From contig JAPLTX010000061.1 in assembly GCA_026397915.1 (NCBI GenBank), forward strand, positions 6,435 to 70,434: DNA of 64,000 nucleotides, given 5' to 3'. Below are positions 7,413-17,307 of the stretch, piece after piece; positions within the stretch are counted from its first letter, which is position 1; every line of letters begins with the position of its first letter. Both the position numbers and the translations under genes were made by a program. The DNA is from Verrucomicrobiota bacterium (lineage in GTDB: Bacteria; Verrucomicrobiota; Verrucomicrobiia; CAIQCK01). The notes beneath the pieces are model-generated. The model ran no database searches. It was given only the letters and a program-made list of their open reading frames with translations, and was not told where the DNA came from.

Positions 7413-10229
7413 ATGAACGCGCCTCATCCACCAAGACAACCCGCTCCACTGGGGCCTGATGAAAGCCGTTGTCCGATGTGTGATCAGCCGCTGACCCAAG
7501 TCGGCAAGCACAGGGTCTGCCCAGAACACGGCCAAGTTTCACAAAAGAAACCCTCCTCCCCCCTGCGCATCTTTTTGAGCTACGGCCACGACAGCAGCGA
7601 GGAACTTGTCCTTCGAATCTATGCTGACCTGAAGAATCGCGGGCACGATGTCTGGTTCGACAAGAACGAGATCAAGTTCGGCGACGAATGGCGGCGCGCC
7701 ATTACCGACGGCATTTTGCAGAGCCACCGCGTCCTCTCCTTCCTCTCGAAGCACTCTACCCGCGACCCCGGCGTCTGCCGGGATGAGATCGCCATCGCCA
7801 TCGGCGTGAAGGGCGGCAACATTCAGACCATCCTCGTCGAGAGCGAGCAGGAGGTGCAGCCACCGGTGAACATCGGTCACATCCAGTGGCTCGACATGCA
7901 CGATTGGCAAGAGCGGCGCGCCGCGGGCGAGGCAGCGTGGGAACAATGGTATCAAGCCAAACTCGCCGACATTGTCCGGGTGGTGGAGAGCGACGAGAAC
8001 CGCCGCTTTGCCGGTGAGATCGAAACGCTCAACGGCCATCTCAAACCCATCAAGTCCGAGGCCCGCATCTGCCAGTTGCTGAGCAAAGGCTTCTACGGCC
8101 GCCAATGGCTGTTCGAGGCCGTGGAGAAATGGCGAACCGCGTCCACTCCCTCGCCCCTCGGAGGGGAGAGGGTCGGGGTGAGGGGTGAATCTCCCTCCCG
8201 CCTCTTCTGGATCATGGGCGCGCCCGGCGTAGGCAAGAGCGCCTTTGCCGCCCAACTCACCCACACGCGCGGCGACACCGTCATTGCCGCCCAGTTCTGC
8301 GAATGGGACAAGCCCGACCACCGCCACGCGCCGCGGGTCGTCCGCAGCCTCGCCTTCCAACTCGCAACCCGGCTGCCCGATTATCGCAAGCTCCTGCTGA
8401 CCCTGCCGGAGATTGCCGAACTGGACCGGAAAGACGCGGGGGAACTGTTCGACTACCTCCTCGCCAACCCGCTGCGCTCGGTCATCCACGGCGGCCGGGA
8501 ACGGTATCTCATCGCGATTGACGCCCTGGATGAAGCCGGCGAGGCCGGGCGCAATCCACTCGTGGAAATGCTCGCGCGAAATGCCCAGCGCCTGCCCGAC
8601 TGGCTTGGCCTCGTCGTGACGAGCCGCCCGGAGTTCGATGTCAAAACTCCGTTGCAGGCATTGAATCCTTTCACGCTCGACACCCAGTCCGAATCCAACC
8701 GCGCCGACATCCGCGACTACCTGCGGCGCGAACTGGCGACGCCTCTCCAGAACCGCCCGGATGCCGACCGCCTCGTGGAGCAAATCCTGGAAAAGAGCGA
8801 AGGCGTGTTCCTCTACGTCGAACGCTTCTGTGACGACGTCCAGCACGCTCACCTCTCGCTCGACCGCCCGGAACAATTCCCGCAAGGCCTCGGCGGCATC
8901 TTCTGCCAATGGTTTCAACGCCAGTTCCCTGACCTGGAAAAATTCCGCGAGGAAGTGCGCCCCGCGCTCCGCGCCATCCTCGCCGCCCGCGAACCGCTGC
9001 CTGTGGAAATTCTCCAACGCCTCTTCAACTGGCAGGACGAAGAACTCCGCGACTTCACGCGACCGCTCGGCTCGCTCTTTCCGGTTGTGACCGAAGCGGG
9101 TCATGAAGTCATCAAGCCTTACCACAAATCACTTGCCGACTGGGTGGCGGATGAAGCGAAGGCTGGGGTGTTTTTCGTGAGCGTGAGCGAAGGAAACCGA
9201 ATTCTAGCAGACGGAGGTTGGCAGGCTTTCGAGTCCAGCGGCCTACGCTTTCCCCGATATTTCATAGCGCATCTTCCGTATCATCTCCTTGCCTGCGAAG
9301 AGTGGTCAAAAGTTGAATCGTTGCTCACAGACATTCGATTTTTGGAGACAAAAGTAGTTGCGGGATTAAGCTTCGAGATACTCCAAGACTTCTTCGAATC
9401 CGCCGACCTGTTGCCCGCAGAGAGTCCACGGCGCCGCGTCCTGAAATTGCTCGAAGAAGCCGTCCGCCGCGACATCCATTTCATCGCCCGCCACGCCCAG
9501 GATTACCCGCAGGCACTGTTCCAATGTCTCTGGAACTCCTGCTGGTGGTATGACTGCCCGCAAGCGTCAGCGCACCCTGAGCCGGTCGAGCCGAAGCCGG
9601 GCACGGAGACATTGTCGTGGGCGCAGCCGGGGCTAAAACTTTGCGCGTTGCTGGAAACGTGGCGGGCGCGGAAGAAACAGTCGGAGCCGGGCATGGTGTG
9701 GCTGCGTTCGATTCGCCCGCCCGCCGTGCAACTCGGCACTGCACTGAAGGCGATTTTTCGCCTGCATGAGGGTGGGGTCCGTAGCGTGGCGTATTCGCCG
9801 GATGGTTTGCGGATAGTCAGCGGGTCGAATGACAATACGGTGCGCGAGTGGGATGCGGCGACGGGCCGAGAACTGCGTTGCCTGCGCGGGCATGAGGATT
9901 CGGTGACGTGCGTGGGGTATTCGCCGGACGGGCGGCGGATCGTCAGTGCGTCAAAAGACAATACGCTTCGTGAGTGGGATGCAGTGACGGGCAATGAACT
10001 ACACTGCATGCGCAGGCCTAATGAATTAGTAAAAAGTATTGCATGTTCGCCCGATGGCCGCCACATTTTCACTGAATCATCTGACAAGACAGTGCAGATA
10101 TGGGACGCGGAGGCCGGGAAAGAACTGGGTGTCTTGCGCGGACATGAATTCTCGGTGGATTGTGTAGCTGTTTCCCCTGACGGGACAACTTTAGCAGGCG
10201 GACTGTTTGACAATACAATTCGCCTTTAG
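7413..10229 (+). pseudogene. TIR-NACHT-WD40 STAND protein, ended early by an in-frame TAG
   Basis: The open part is 938 codons. Residues 20-45 hold a zinc-ribbon-like CPMC...CPEH pair. A TIR domain spans about 50-185 (LRIFLSYGHD, VWFDKNEIKFGDEWR, and CRDEIAIA with the likely catalytic Glu). A NACHT-type NTPase follows (GAPGVGKSAFAAQL near 270, RYLIAIDALDEAG near 370). A linker near residue 684 (RRDIHFIARHAQDYPQ) is shared with the protein at 18958. WD40 blades begin near residue 783. The frame stops in blade 4 at TAG 10227-10229, exactly where the Trp of the WD dipeptide belongs; four more blades continue in the same frame. The natural product would be a STAND sensor whose TIR hydrolyses NAD. 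A truncated product with 3.5 blades is unlikely to fold as a full propeller. Confidence 0.85.
8147..8186. repeat. REP-like GC-rich element inserted in the TIR-NACHT linker
   Basis: The stretch holds the palindrome cccctc-g-gaggggag followed by agggtcggggtgagggg. It is read in frame as SPLGGERVGVRGE, directly between the TIR linker and the NACHT Walker A segment. Sequences of this type (a palindromic head followed by gagggtcggggtgagg) are common dispersed intergenic repeats in bacterial genomes. Here the element sits inside a coding region without breaking the frame, probably in a flexible loop. Confidence 0.65.
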
Positions 10230-11160
10230 GATATCAAAGGCAAGCGCGAACTGGCCGTTCTGAAAGGGCATTCCTTTTGGATTAGTTGTGTGGCATTTTC
10301 CCCAGACGGTCTACGCCTGATTAGTGGATCCTTGGACGGCAACGTTCGCATATGGGAAGTCAGTAGCGGACATGAACTACCACTCGTGTTCCCACATACC
10401 CATGCAGTCACAAGCGCGGTCTTTTCTCCAAATGGATTGATGTTTGCGAGTGCATCGGCTGATGGTTCAGTGCGATTATGGAATACTGGGATTGGAAGTG
10501 GTTCCCTTCTCTCGGGTGAGGATAAAGTTAGGATCGAAAAGTTATGCTTTTCCCCAGATGGCAGTCGTATTGTTACCGTGGAAGTGTTTGGCGGTATGCG
10601 TGTCTTCGACACCGAAAGCGGACAGGAACTCTACGCCATAGCCAGCAACTGGATTCACTTCAATCAGGTTGCCTATACGGCTGATGGCCTCCGTATTGTT
10701 GGAAAAGGATCCAAAATCCAGTGTGCATGGGACGCTGAAAGCGGCCAGTTTTTAGGCAAGACCTTTTCTTCAGACGTTGGCATTCTTGATCGGGTAAGGT
10801 TATCAAAAAACCTTCCTCCCAACCCCCCTCCCCCTCCGCCGGTCAAGCACTCATGGATGTCCAAACTGGCACGGTTGTGGAGAAAACCACCCTTGGCAAA
10901 CAACAGAGGTTTGGCATCCGAGACGGGCGTTCAATTGTATGAACAAGCCAGTTCGATAAGACTACACGCGGAAATCTTGACGGGAGAGACATGCATAAAG
11001 CGAACTGTAGATGGAAAGCCAGTGGCGTGGATGGCAGGGAATTACAGCACTAATACTTTTAACCACAATATTACTTCAACCCCCAATGGCCGCCTCTGGG
11101 GCATTGTAGTAGGCGTCCATGACTTGATGATTTTTCGCTTGGAGGGTGAAGCCGGAACTC
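10230..11160 (+). pseudogene. Downstream half of the interrupted WD40 propeller
   Basis: The sequence continues in the same frame as the upstream gene with DIKGKRELAVLKG, then blades HSFWISCVAFSPDG...VRIWE, HTHAVTSAVFSPNG...VRLWN, one ending MRVFD and one ending CAWDAESG, making eight blades overall. A proline run and a C-terminal piece (KPVAWMAGNYST, DLMIFRLEGE) follow, corresponding to the tail of the protein at 18958 (QPIAWFPAEL, HVYIITIE). The frame stays open to 11372, but similarity ends near 11150 and the rest is out-of-frame TIR sequence. An ATG at 10290 could restart translation, but no good ribosome site precedes it. Base composition here is visibly more AT-rich than in the TIR-NACHT part. 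Confidence 0.8.
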
Positions 11161-11161
11161 C

Positions 11162-11728
11162 AAACCAGTCGCCCCCTCGCACCGCGACTTGGAGAAGGTC
11201 CGCCGAATTCGCAACGAACTTGAACGGCGCGGGCACAATCCGCTCCTGTTTTTTCTCAAGTGCCTGGAAGCGGACGACGCGCGCCTGCCCGAACTCATCC
11301 GTGATGAAATCAAAGCCAGAACATTTTTTGTTCTCTGCAACACCCGCGCCTCGCGACGTTCAAAATGGGTGAAGCAGCAAAGTGAACTGGTCAAACAAGT
11401 CACGAAGCGACCGTGCCAGACGGTCGTGGTGATGAATCCATGATTTGCAGACGGAACTTCCCAGGTTCGACCGGCTCTCCAAGCGCGCCACCGTCTTTCT
11501 CTCTCCCGCGCGGCAGGACCAGAAGATCGCGGAGCGGATTGGGCGCGCGTTGCAGAACCACGACTATTCTGTCTGGTTCGATGCAGATTGGCCAGGAGCA
11601 GCGAACCGCCTGAAGGCGGAACTACAAACGCCAACGGCGAAACCGCCAACTCTTGGGAATACTACCGGCAATGGATTGATCGCGTGGAGCCGTTCTTTGT
11701 CAGCATCCTCGGCCAGCGCTGCGGCTGA
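11162..11728 (+). pseudogene. Decayed TIR-TIR gene with a DUF4062-like end
   Basis: Three protein-like segments lie in alternating frames. From 11162: HRDLEKVRRIRNELERRGHN, then LLFFLKCLEADD and LIRDEIKARTFFVLCNTRAS, a TIR core lacking its first strand. From 11445 in another frame: RATVFLSPARQDQKIAERIG then YSVWFDADW, the start of a second TIR. From 11633 back in the first frame: NSWEYYRQWIDRVEPFFVSI then LGQRCG and stop, resembling the LLGxRYGW region of DUF4062 proteins. The pieces were joined by at least two frameshifts and deletions, and the first abuts the WD40 tail directly. I see no route to a functional product. Confidence 0.7.
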
Positions 11729-11799
11729 CATTCCGCCGAAGTGAGATGGCCTTGTTCTTTGGTCTTTCCAAACTCCCGCTGGCTACTACAATGCGGGCA

Positions 11800-12126
11800 A
11801 TGAGCTATCAGCCTCGACCGATCTCCACGGAAGGCATGAATCTTCCAAGCGAGCTTCTCCCGTTGACCGAACGTCTCGCCGAGAACGCGCACGACTTGTG
11901 GGCCGCGCAACGGTTGTCCCAAGGCTGGACCTATGGTCCCCAGCGCAATGACACTCAGAAGCTTCATCCGTGTCTCGTGCCCTATGCCGATCTGCCGGAG
12001 TCCGAAAAAGAATACGACCGCGTCGCCGCGCTGGGAACGCTGAAGGCAATCCTCCATCTCGGCTACACGATTCTGCCACCCACTGAACCAGAGCCATTCA
12101 CCCGCCCGCAATCGGCTACACCATGA
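11800..12126 (+). CDS. Stand-alone RyR-domain protein
   Basis: This is a 108-residue protein. ATG 11800 (MSYQPRPIST) is chosen because single-domain bacterial RyR proteins start this way; 11746 and 11791 are alternatives and none has a strong ribosome site. The RyR repeat core is clear: LLPLTERLAENAHDLWAAQR, LSQGWTYGPQRNDTQKLHP, CLVPYADLPESEKEYDR and ILHLGYTI. RyR domains were first seen in ryanodine receptors. In bacteria they are predicted to bind a nucleotide-like ligand and often sit beside SLOG or AAA proteins. The stop overlaps the next start (ATGA at 12123-12126), so it is translationally coupled to the AAA-RyR ATPase. It is the second of three RyR domains within 12 kb. Confidence 0.9.
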   Translation: MSYQPRPISTEGMNLPSELLPLTERLAENAHDLWAAQRLSQGWTYGPQRNDTQKLHPCLVPYADLPESEKEYDRVAALGTLKAILHLGYTILPPTEPEPFTRPQSATP

Positions 12127-15095
12127 AAAACGCACACATCCTCACCACCGGCGATGTCGTCCGCGACATCGCCACATATCAGGGCGACGCGGTGTTTCCG
12201 ACTCAGCCGGGAAAGATCAGGCCGCACTTCACCGACCGGCTCGGCGGCGCGAAGCAATTGCACGAGTTCATCGAGGCTGCCGTCGGCAAAAAACAGGCGG
12301 TATTCGGGCTTGATGAGATGACGCCAGCGGAACCGAACCGGACGCATCCTGCGGTTCACACGCTCTGGGAGCCTTGTGCCGGTGGATTGAAGGAGGAGCA
12401 CGAGGACGTGCCGAAGAATCAACGCCCGAAGGATGTCTGGCGCGTCGCCAAACCCTTGGGCTACGCGTTGCTCGACAGCCAGCATGGCGAACCTCCACTG
12501 AAGCGCTCCACAGCCGCGCAGGAGTGTCCTTCCGTGCTGGTGATTGATGATGCGAGTCTCGGCTTCCGCACGGTTCGCGCCACGGACCGCTGGCCGTTGG
12601 GCGTGCTGCCAGGCAAGACGGGTGAGAAGGACGCGAAGGGTGAAGCAATCAAGTTTCCGCAGCCCGACTGGATCGTGCTCAAGATGTCGAACCCGATCGC
12701 TCAAGGCGATCTTTGGCGGGAGCTGTCCTGTCCCGCGGTCGCGCTGCCTTCCGCGTGCGGTCAGCGCCGGAATCTTGTCGTCATCACGTCCGCCGATGAA
12801 CTCCGCCGCGCTGGAGCTGCTGTCAGCCGCGGGTATTCGTGGGAGCGGACCCTTACCGAGCTTTGTGCCGAACTGCAACATCATCCCGGTTTTCGCCCGT
12901 TACTGGATCGCAGTCGGCACCTCATCGTCAACTTTGGCTGTGAAGGGGCCGTCTGGTTCAACAATGATTGCAAACCCGAAGACCATGCGGCCTCGCCGCA
13001 CCCTCAGCACTGCGCTCAGTTGATTTACGACCCCACCCTAGCCGAGGGACGATGGAAATCCTTGCTCGCTAACGATGCCAGGGTCTATGGCCACCTTAAC
13101 GCGTTCACGGCAGCCATCGCCGTCGGTCTGTTCGATGCCGCAGCGAAGGCCAATACTTCACCGTCTCTTGCTGACGCTATCAAAAGCGGTCTGAGTGCAG
13201 CCCGCGTCCTCCGCATCCACGGGCACGGCCAGAGCAAGAATGCTCCCCGCTTACCCCTCGAAGAACTCAGATTATCACTGCGTGATCCACAAGACGCCGC
13301 GCAGGCAAAGCGAGTCGCGCCGCGCGGCTACGAGACCGTCAACATCCCGCTGACATTGGACATCTCAGATCTCCCCGATTGGACATTGTGCGCGCTCACG
13401 GAAAATCCGGACACTCCCGCAGCTCTGCTCAACCTGCCGCTCTACGGCTTGGCTCACCGGGTCGCGCTCTACGGTCTGGGCGCTCTCTCGCGTGTGCCGC
13501 ATGGACGCTTTGGCAAACTGGTCAGCATAGACCGTTACGAGATCGAAACGCTGCGCGGGCTGCACCAGCGCATTGACGCCTACGTGAAAACCAAGCAACC
13601 GAAACAGCCGCTGTGCCTCGCGGCGTTTGGCCCTCCCGGCGCCGGCAAGTCTTATGGCATAAAGCAAATCGCCTGCGAGATTTTCGGCACGGATAAGCCA
13701 GAGGACGTGCCGATCTTGGAGTTCAACCTGTCCCAATTCGACTCCCCGGCCATGCTGATCGGCGCGTTCCATCAGGTTCGTGATGCTGTGCTCAAGGGCA
13801 GAACCCCCGTCGTCTTCTGGGACGAATTCGATTCCCGCGACTACGACTGGCTGCGATATTTCCTAGCCCCCATGCAGGACGGCACGTTCCAGGAAGCCGG
13901 CCACACGCACACCCTTGGTAAATGCATCTTTGTCTTCGCCGGCGGCACCAGTTGGGACTTCGAACACTTCGGCCCCGCTCCCATGCCGGCCGGATGGCTG
14001 CCAACATACGCTGCAACAACCCAGCAGCAGCCAGAGGCTGACCCATCGCTCCCGGACGACGCTCGCCAAGCCATCGCTGACCTGCGCGAGGTCTATCGCC
14101 GTGACCGCGATAGCATTCAGGTCGATCAGAAAGCCAACGAGGAATTCCTCCGCAGAAAGGGTCCTGACTTCCTCTCGCGACTCGATGGCCACATCAACGT
14201 TCTCGGCCCCAATCGCCGTCGCCTCTACGACTGGTCCACGCGCCAATGGCTCAAAGACGACCCTAGTGACATTACATTTCCTGTGCGTCGCGCCTTCCTG
14301 CTTCGCAGTTTCCTCGGCGCGAAGAAGGACGACGACCGCATTGAAATGGACCGCAACCTCCTCCGCTCGTTGCTCCATGTCCCCCGCTATCGCCACGGCG
14401 CCCGCAGTTTGGAGAAGGTGGTCCTCCCACTCACCGAGAGCACCAAGCCTTATCGCCGCGCTTACCTCCCGCCGCATCAGGTTCTCCAGCAGCACCTCGA
14501 CTCCGTCGCCGATTTCGATGTCATCTACCGGCGAAATCTGGAATTCCTCTCGTCCGGCAACCTCCGCAAAATCGCCGCCGCCATCGCTGATTTCTACGAC
14601 AGGAAATACGCAGGCGGCCCCGTCCAGACAGCCGAACAAGCTCTGGTCACGTTTGCGATGAAACTCCCGTGGGAGCGGGCCACCAACCTCGCCGCCGCCC
14701 AGCGGCTGCCCGATATCCTTGCCCTCGTTGGTCTCGGCTTGGAACAAGGCAAAGCCAGCTCGGAGCAACGTGCGCAAGTCTTTGCTCACATCGAGCACCA
14801 CCTCGACACACTCGCGGAAGAAGAACACCGCCTTTGGATGGTTTTCTACCTTGAAAACGGCTGGCAGCAAGTTGATGACGCAAAATTTGCTGATCTTGAG
14901 AAACTGAAGGTCACGGACGAGAAGGCCTACAAAGCCGAAATTAAACGCCTCAAGGACGAAGAACGCCGGCACACTCTCTTGAAACCCTTCAAGGACCTCC
15001 CTGATCATGAGAAAATAAAAGACCACGACGCCATTCGCAACTTCCCGGATATGGCCGACCTCGTCGGTTGGCGGATCGCTTTCGTTGAGCATTGA
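12123..15095 (+). CDS. AAA ATPase with C-terminal RyR domain and ribokinase-like N-terminus
   Basis: This is a 990-residue protein starting in an ATGA overlap. Residues about 130-360 have a pattern loosely like the ribokinase fold (VLVIDDASLGFR, DWIVLKMSNP, LVVITSADELR, LIVNFGCEGAV), but this is weak. An AAA domain follows: Walker A FGPPGAGKS near residue 502, Walker B PVVFWDEFDS near 560, and VFAGGTSWDFE near the sensor-1 region. Long helical segments come after it. The last 90 residues are a diverged RyR domain (EEHRLWMVFYLENGWQQ, RRHTLLKPFKDLPDHEK, MADLVGWRIAF). The protein probably remodels a partner in response to the ligand bound by its own or the neighbouring RyR domain. I cannot name the substrate. 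Confidence 0.82.
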   Translation: MKNAHILTTGDVVRDIATYQGDAVFPTQPGKIRPHFTDRLGGAKQLHEFIEAAVGKKQAVFGLDEMTPAEPNRTHPAVHTLWEPCAGGLKEEHEDVPKNQRPKDVWRVAKPLGYALLDSQHGEPPLKRSTAAQECPSVLVIDDASLGFRTVRATDRWPLGVLPGKTGEKDAKGEAIKFPQPDWIVLKMSNPIAQGDLWRELSCPAVALPSACGQRRNLVVITSADELRRAGAAVSRGYSWERTLTELCAELQHHPGFRPLLDRSRHLIVNFGCEGAVWFNNDCKPEDHAASPHPQHCAQLIYDPTLAEGRWKSLLANDARVYGHLNAFTAAIAVGLFDAAAKANTSPSLADAIKSGLSAARVLRIHGHGQSKNAPRLPLEELRLSLRDPQDAAQAKRVAPRGYETVNIPLTLDISDLPDWTLCALTENPDTPAALLNLPLYGLAHRVALYGLGALSRVPHGRFGKLVSIDRYEIETLRGLHQRIDAYVKTKQPKQPLCLAAFGPPGAGKSYGIKQIACEIFGTDKPEDVPILEFNLSQFDSPAMLIGAFHQVRDAVLKGRTPVVFWDEFDSRDYDWLRYFLAPMQDGTFQEAGHTHTLGKCIFVFAGGTSWDFEHFGPAPMPAGWLPTYAATTQQQPEADPSLPDDARQAIADLREVYRRDRDSIQVDQKANEEFLRRKGPDFLSRLDGHINVLGPNRRRLYDWSTRQWLKDDPSDITFPVRRAFLLRSFLGAKKDDDRIEMDRNLLRSLLHVPRYRHGARSLEKVVLPLTESTKPYRRAYLPPHQVLQQHLDSVADFDVIYRRNLEFLSSGNLRKIAAAIADFYDRKYAGGPVQTAEQALVTFAMKLPWERATNLAAAQRLPDILALVGLGLEQGKASSEQRAQVFAHIEHHLDTLAEEEHRLWMVFYLENGWQQVDDAKFADLEKLKVTDEKAYKAEIKRLKDEERRHTLLKPFKDLPDHEKIKDHDAIRNFPDMADLVGWRIAFVEH

Positions 15096-15212
15096 GGATT
15101 GCCTTAGTATGTGGAGACTATGCTAAGAAGGCGCGATTGTCTGGAATCCGCTGCGGCGTTCGCACCAGCGATGGATTGATTTGCCGCGCGGTGCTGATAG
15201 TATTTCGCTGTC

Positions 15213-16118
15213 ATGAGAAACCCGGTTCCTTCACGCCCGGCGCAAGTTTCTGCCGAGAATCCTTTCCACCTCGAACCTCGCCGGTCTGGGTTTGAATCGC
15301 TGGCTAGGAGTGACGGCTTCAAGTTTTGGTGGGCGTCCGACCTCGCGGGGCTTCTGGGTTACGAGAGCTTGGACTCATTTCGCAAGGCGGTGCACAAGGC
15401 CATGATCGCTTGCGACGCTCTTGGCATCCCCCTCGTGGACAACTTCGTCCAGGAACGCCGCACGGTGAACGGCCGCGAGTTGCTGGATTTCAAGCTCTCG
15501 CGCTTTGCTTGCTATCTCACGGCCATGAACGGGAATGTGAACAACCCGTTGGTGGCGCGGGCGCAGGCTTACTTCGTCACGTTCGCCGAAGCCTGCCGGC
15601 TCTACATCGAGCAGGCCGAAGGCGTAGAGCGGGTGAGCTTGCGCGCGGAGTTGTCCGACCGCGAGAAAAGCCTCTCAGGTGTGGCGGGCGATGCGGGTGT
15701 GACGGATTTCGCGCTGTTTCAAAACGCGGGATATCGGGGCCTCTACAACATGGACCTCGCCAAGCTGCGGCAGTTGAAACAGGTGCCGCAGAGCCGGTCG
15801 GTGCTGGATTTCATGGGCAAGGAGGAGTTGGCTGCAAACCTGTTCCGCATCACGCAGACCGAGGCAAAAATCCGCAACGAGCGCCGGCGCGGCCAGGGCG
15901 AACTGGAAAGCGCCGCGGAGGAAGTTGGGCGGCGCGTGCGGCGGACGATGCAGGAGATCAGCGGAAACCAGCCGGAAGCTTTGCCGCCAGCGGGGGACAT
16001 CAAAGTTGTGCGTAAGAAACTGAAGTCCGCCCAACGCGTGTTCCGCAAGATGGACCAAGGGATCGCGAAACAGACGCCCAAACAAATCCCCGGCGCAAAG
16101 AAACAAGAACCTGCGTGA
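15213..16118 (+). CDS. DinD-like BRO-N domain protein
   Basis: This is a 301-residue protein. The N-terminal 130 residues match the BRO-N/DinD pattern: FWWASDLAGLLGYESLDSFR, then HKAMIACDALG, a C-terminal strand ending in ELLDFKLSRFACYLTAMNGN, and ARAQAYF. The middle has DFALFQNAGYRGLYNM, like the AGYxGLY segment of DinD, and the C-terminus is basic and helical (RRRGQGELESAAEE). In E. coli DinD is SOS-induced and affects RecA filaments; BRO-N domains bind DNA. There is a 117-bp gap from the AAA-RyR gene. No LexA-type operator was recognised upstream, so SOS control is not shown here. Confidence 0.85.
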   Translation: MRNPVPSRPAQVSAENPFHLEPRRSGFESLARSDGFKFWWASDLAGLLGYESLDSFRKAVHKAMIACDALGIPLVDNFVQERRTVNGRELLDFKLSRFACYLTAMNGNVNNPLVARAQAYFVTFAEACRLYIEQAEGVERVSLRAELSDREKSLSGVAGDAGVTDFALFQNAGYRGLYNMDLAKLRQLKQVPQSRSVLDFMGKEELAANLFRITQTEAKIRNERRRGQGELESAAEEVGRRVRRTMQEISGNQPEALPPAGDIKVVRKKLKSAQRVFRKMDQGIAKQTPKQIPGAKKQEPA

Positions 16119-16350
16119 CGGTTGCCATCAAGCGCAACGGATGCCGCAGGCTGGAACTTCCTTTACTCCGATACGATGCAGTAGGGACTGGGCGGCGCGT
16201 CGTTGGGCTGGCAAAGCCGACCGCGCAGCGTTATACCTTCGATATGAGCGAGGCGCGGCAAGGACAGCTGGCGCTGGCGCGGAATTCGCTCGATGACACG
16301 GAAGCAAACACACGTTGAGCGACGAGACACGATGACTGAGAGGGAATGAT

Positions 16351-17307
16351 ATGACTGCGCTGACATTGGATCAACTGGTGCTGCGATACTGCCGGCAGAT
16401 CATCATGCAGACGATGGATCATGTCCGGGGCCGGATGCGCGAGGAGAACATTCCGTATTTGCGCCGCTGCGTCCCCAACCCGGAGATCCAGAAGTCCGAC
16501 CAGAACCTGACGAAGGCGATTGACCAAGAGGCGGAAGACCTCATCCTCGGCGCGCTCCAATACAAGTTCGCCAAGCTGCCCGGCATCAAAGCCTACACGG
16601 TGTTTTCGGAGGAACTCGGCATCAAGACGTTCCCCGAAGGCGCGCTCGAAAAGGACGCGGACTTGGTGGTGTTCGTGGACCCGATTGACGGCACGGAGTT
16701 TGTCGAGGCGCTCCAGGGCGGGTGGTCGTTGATCGCAGTGTATGACCGGCGCAGCGATGAAACGATTTGCGCCGTGGCCGGCGACATTTTTCTCGACCGG
16801 ATCTACTGGGCGTCAAAAGGCGGTTATCCGGAGTGCCTGGATTTCATCACGCACTCGTGGTATCGGCTCGACGGCGGTGTGGACCCGAAGGTCAGCCTGG
16901 CAGGAGCACGGGTGAACGTGCTGACCACGAAGGTGGAGCGCTACCGGGCGTTGTCGGAGGAGACGATGCTGCTGAACGCCATCCTCAAAGCCGACGGCCG
17001 CGTCAATCTCTCGTGGGGTTCCAACACCATCATCCAAGTCGCGGCGGGACACGCCGACGTTGCGATTGAATTCGCCAAAGGTTTCGCCACCTACGACATC
17101 CTGCCGGGGCTGTATATTGGCCTGAAATCCGGCCTCACCATCCTCGACCTTGCTGGTAAACCGCTCACCACAAAACTCGATCTCGACGACATCTTCGCCA
17201 CCTTCCGCCGCGATCCCAAGCATCCCAAACGAACCCCGTTCGTCGCCGCAATGGACCCGGAACTGGCAGAACATGTGCTGAGGATGCTGAAGAGGAAGAA
17301 GTCATGA
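16351..17307 (+). CDS. Inositol monophosphatase-superfamily phosphatase
   Basis: This is a 318-residue protein starting at ATG 16351, after AGAGGGAATGAT. It has the superfamily metal-binding signatures: FSEELG near residue 87 for the acidic loop and VVFVDPIDGTEF near residue 109 (the DPIDGT motif). A third metal-site segment of the usual WDxA form is not obvious; the equivalent region reads KGFATYDILPGLYIG, with an Asp in the right area. Family members hydrolyse inositol monophosphate, fructose-1,6-bisphosphate or 3'-phosphoadenosine phosphates. A nucleotide-derived substrate would fit the surroundings but is only a guess. It lies alone between 232-bp and 550-bp gaps. Confidence 0.85.
   Translation: MTALTLDQLVLRYCRQIIMQTMDHVRGRMREENIPYLRRCVPNPEIQKSDQNLTKAIDQEAEDLILGALQYKFAKLPGIKAYTVFSEELGIKTFPEGALEKDADLVVFVDPIDGTEFVEALQGGWSLIAVYDRRSDETICAVAGDIFLDRIYWASKGGYPECLDFITHSWYRLDGGVDPKVSLAGARVNVLTTKVERYRALSEETMLLNAILKADGRVNLSWGSNTIIQVAAGHADVAIEFAKGFATYDILPGLYIGLKSGLTILDLAGKPLTTKLDLDDIFATFRRDPKHPKRTPFVAAMDPELAEHVLRMLKRKKS

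Noticed and set aside
7539..9125. A 528-codon frame on the minus strand opposite the TIR-NACHT gene
   Set aside because: The plus strand encodes clear TIR and NACHT motifs. The antisense frame is a by-product of GC-rich codon bias and has no family resemblance.
15102..15131. Possible terminator hairpin (ccttag...ctaagaagg) after the AAA-RyR gene
   Set aside because: Only about five perfect pairs and no T run; not convincing.
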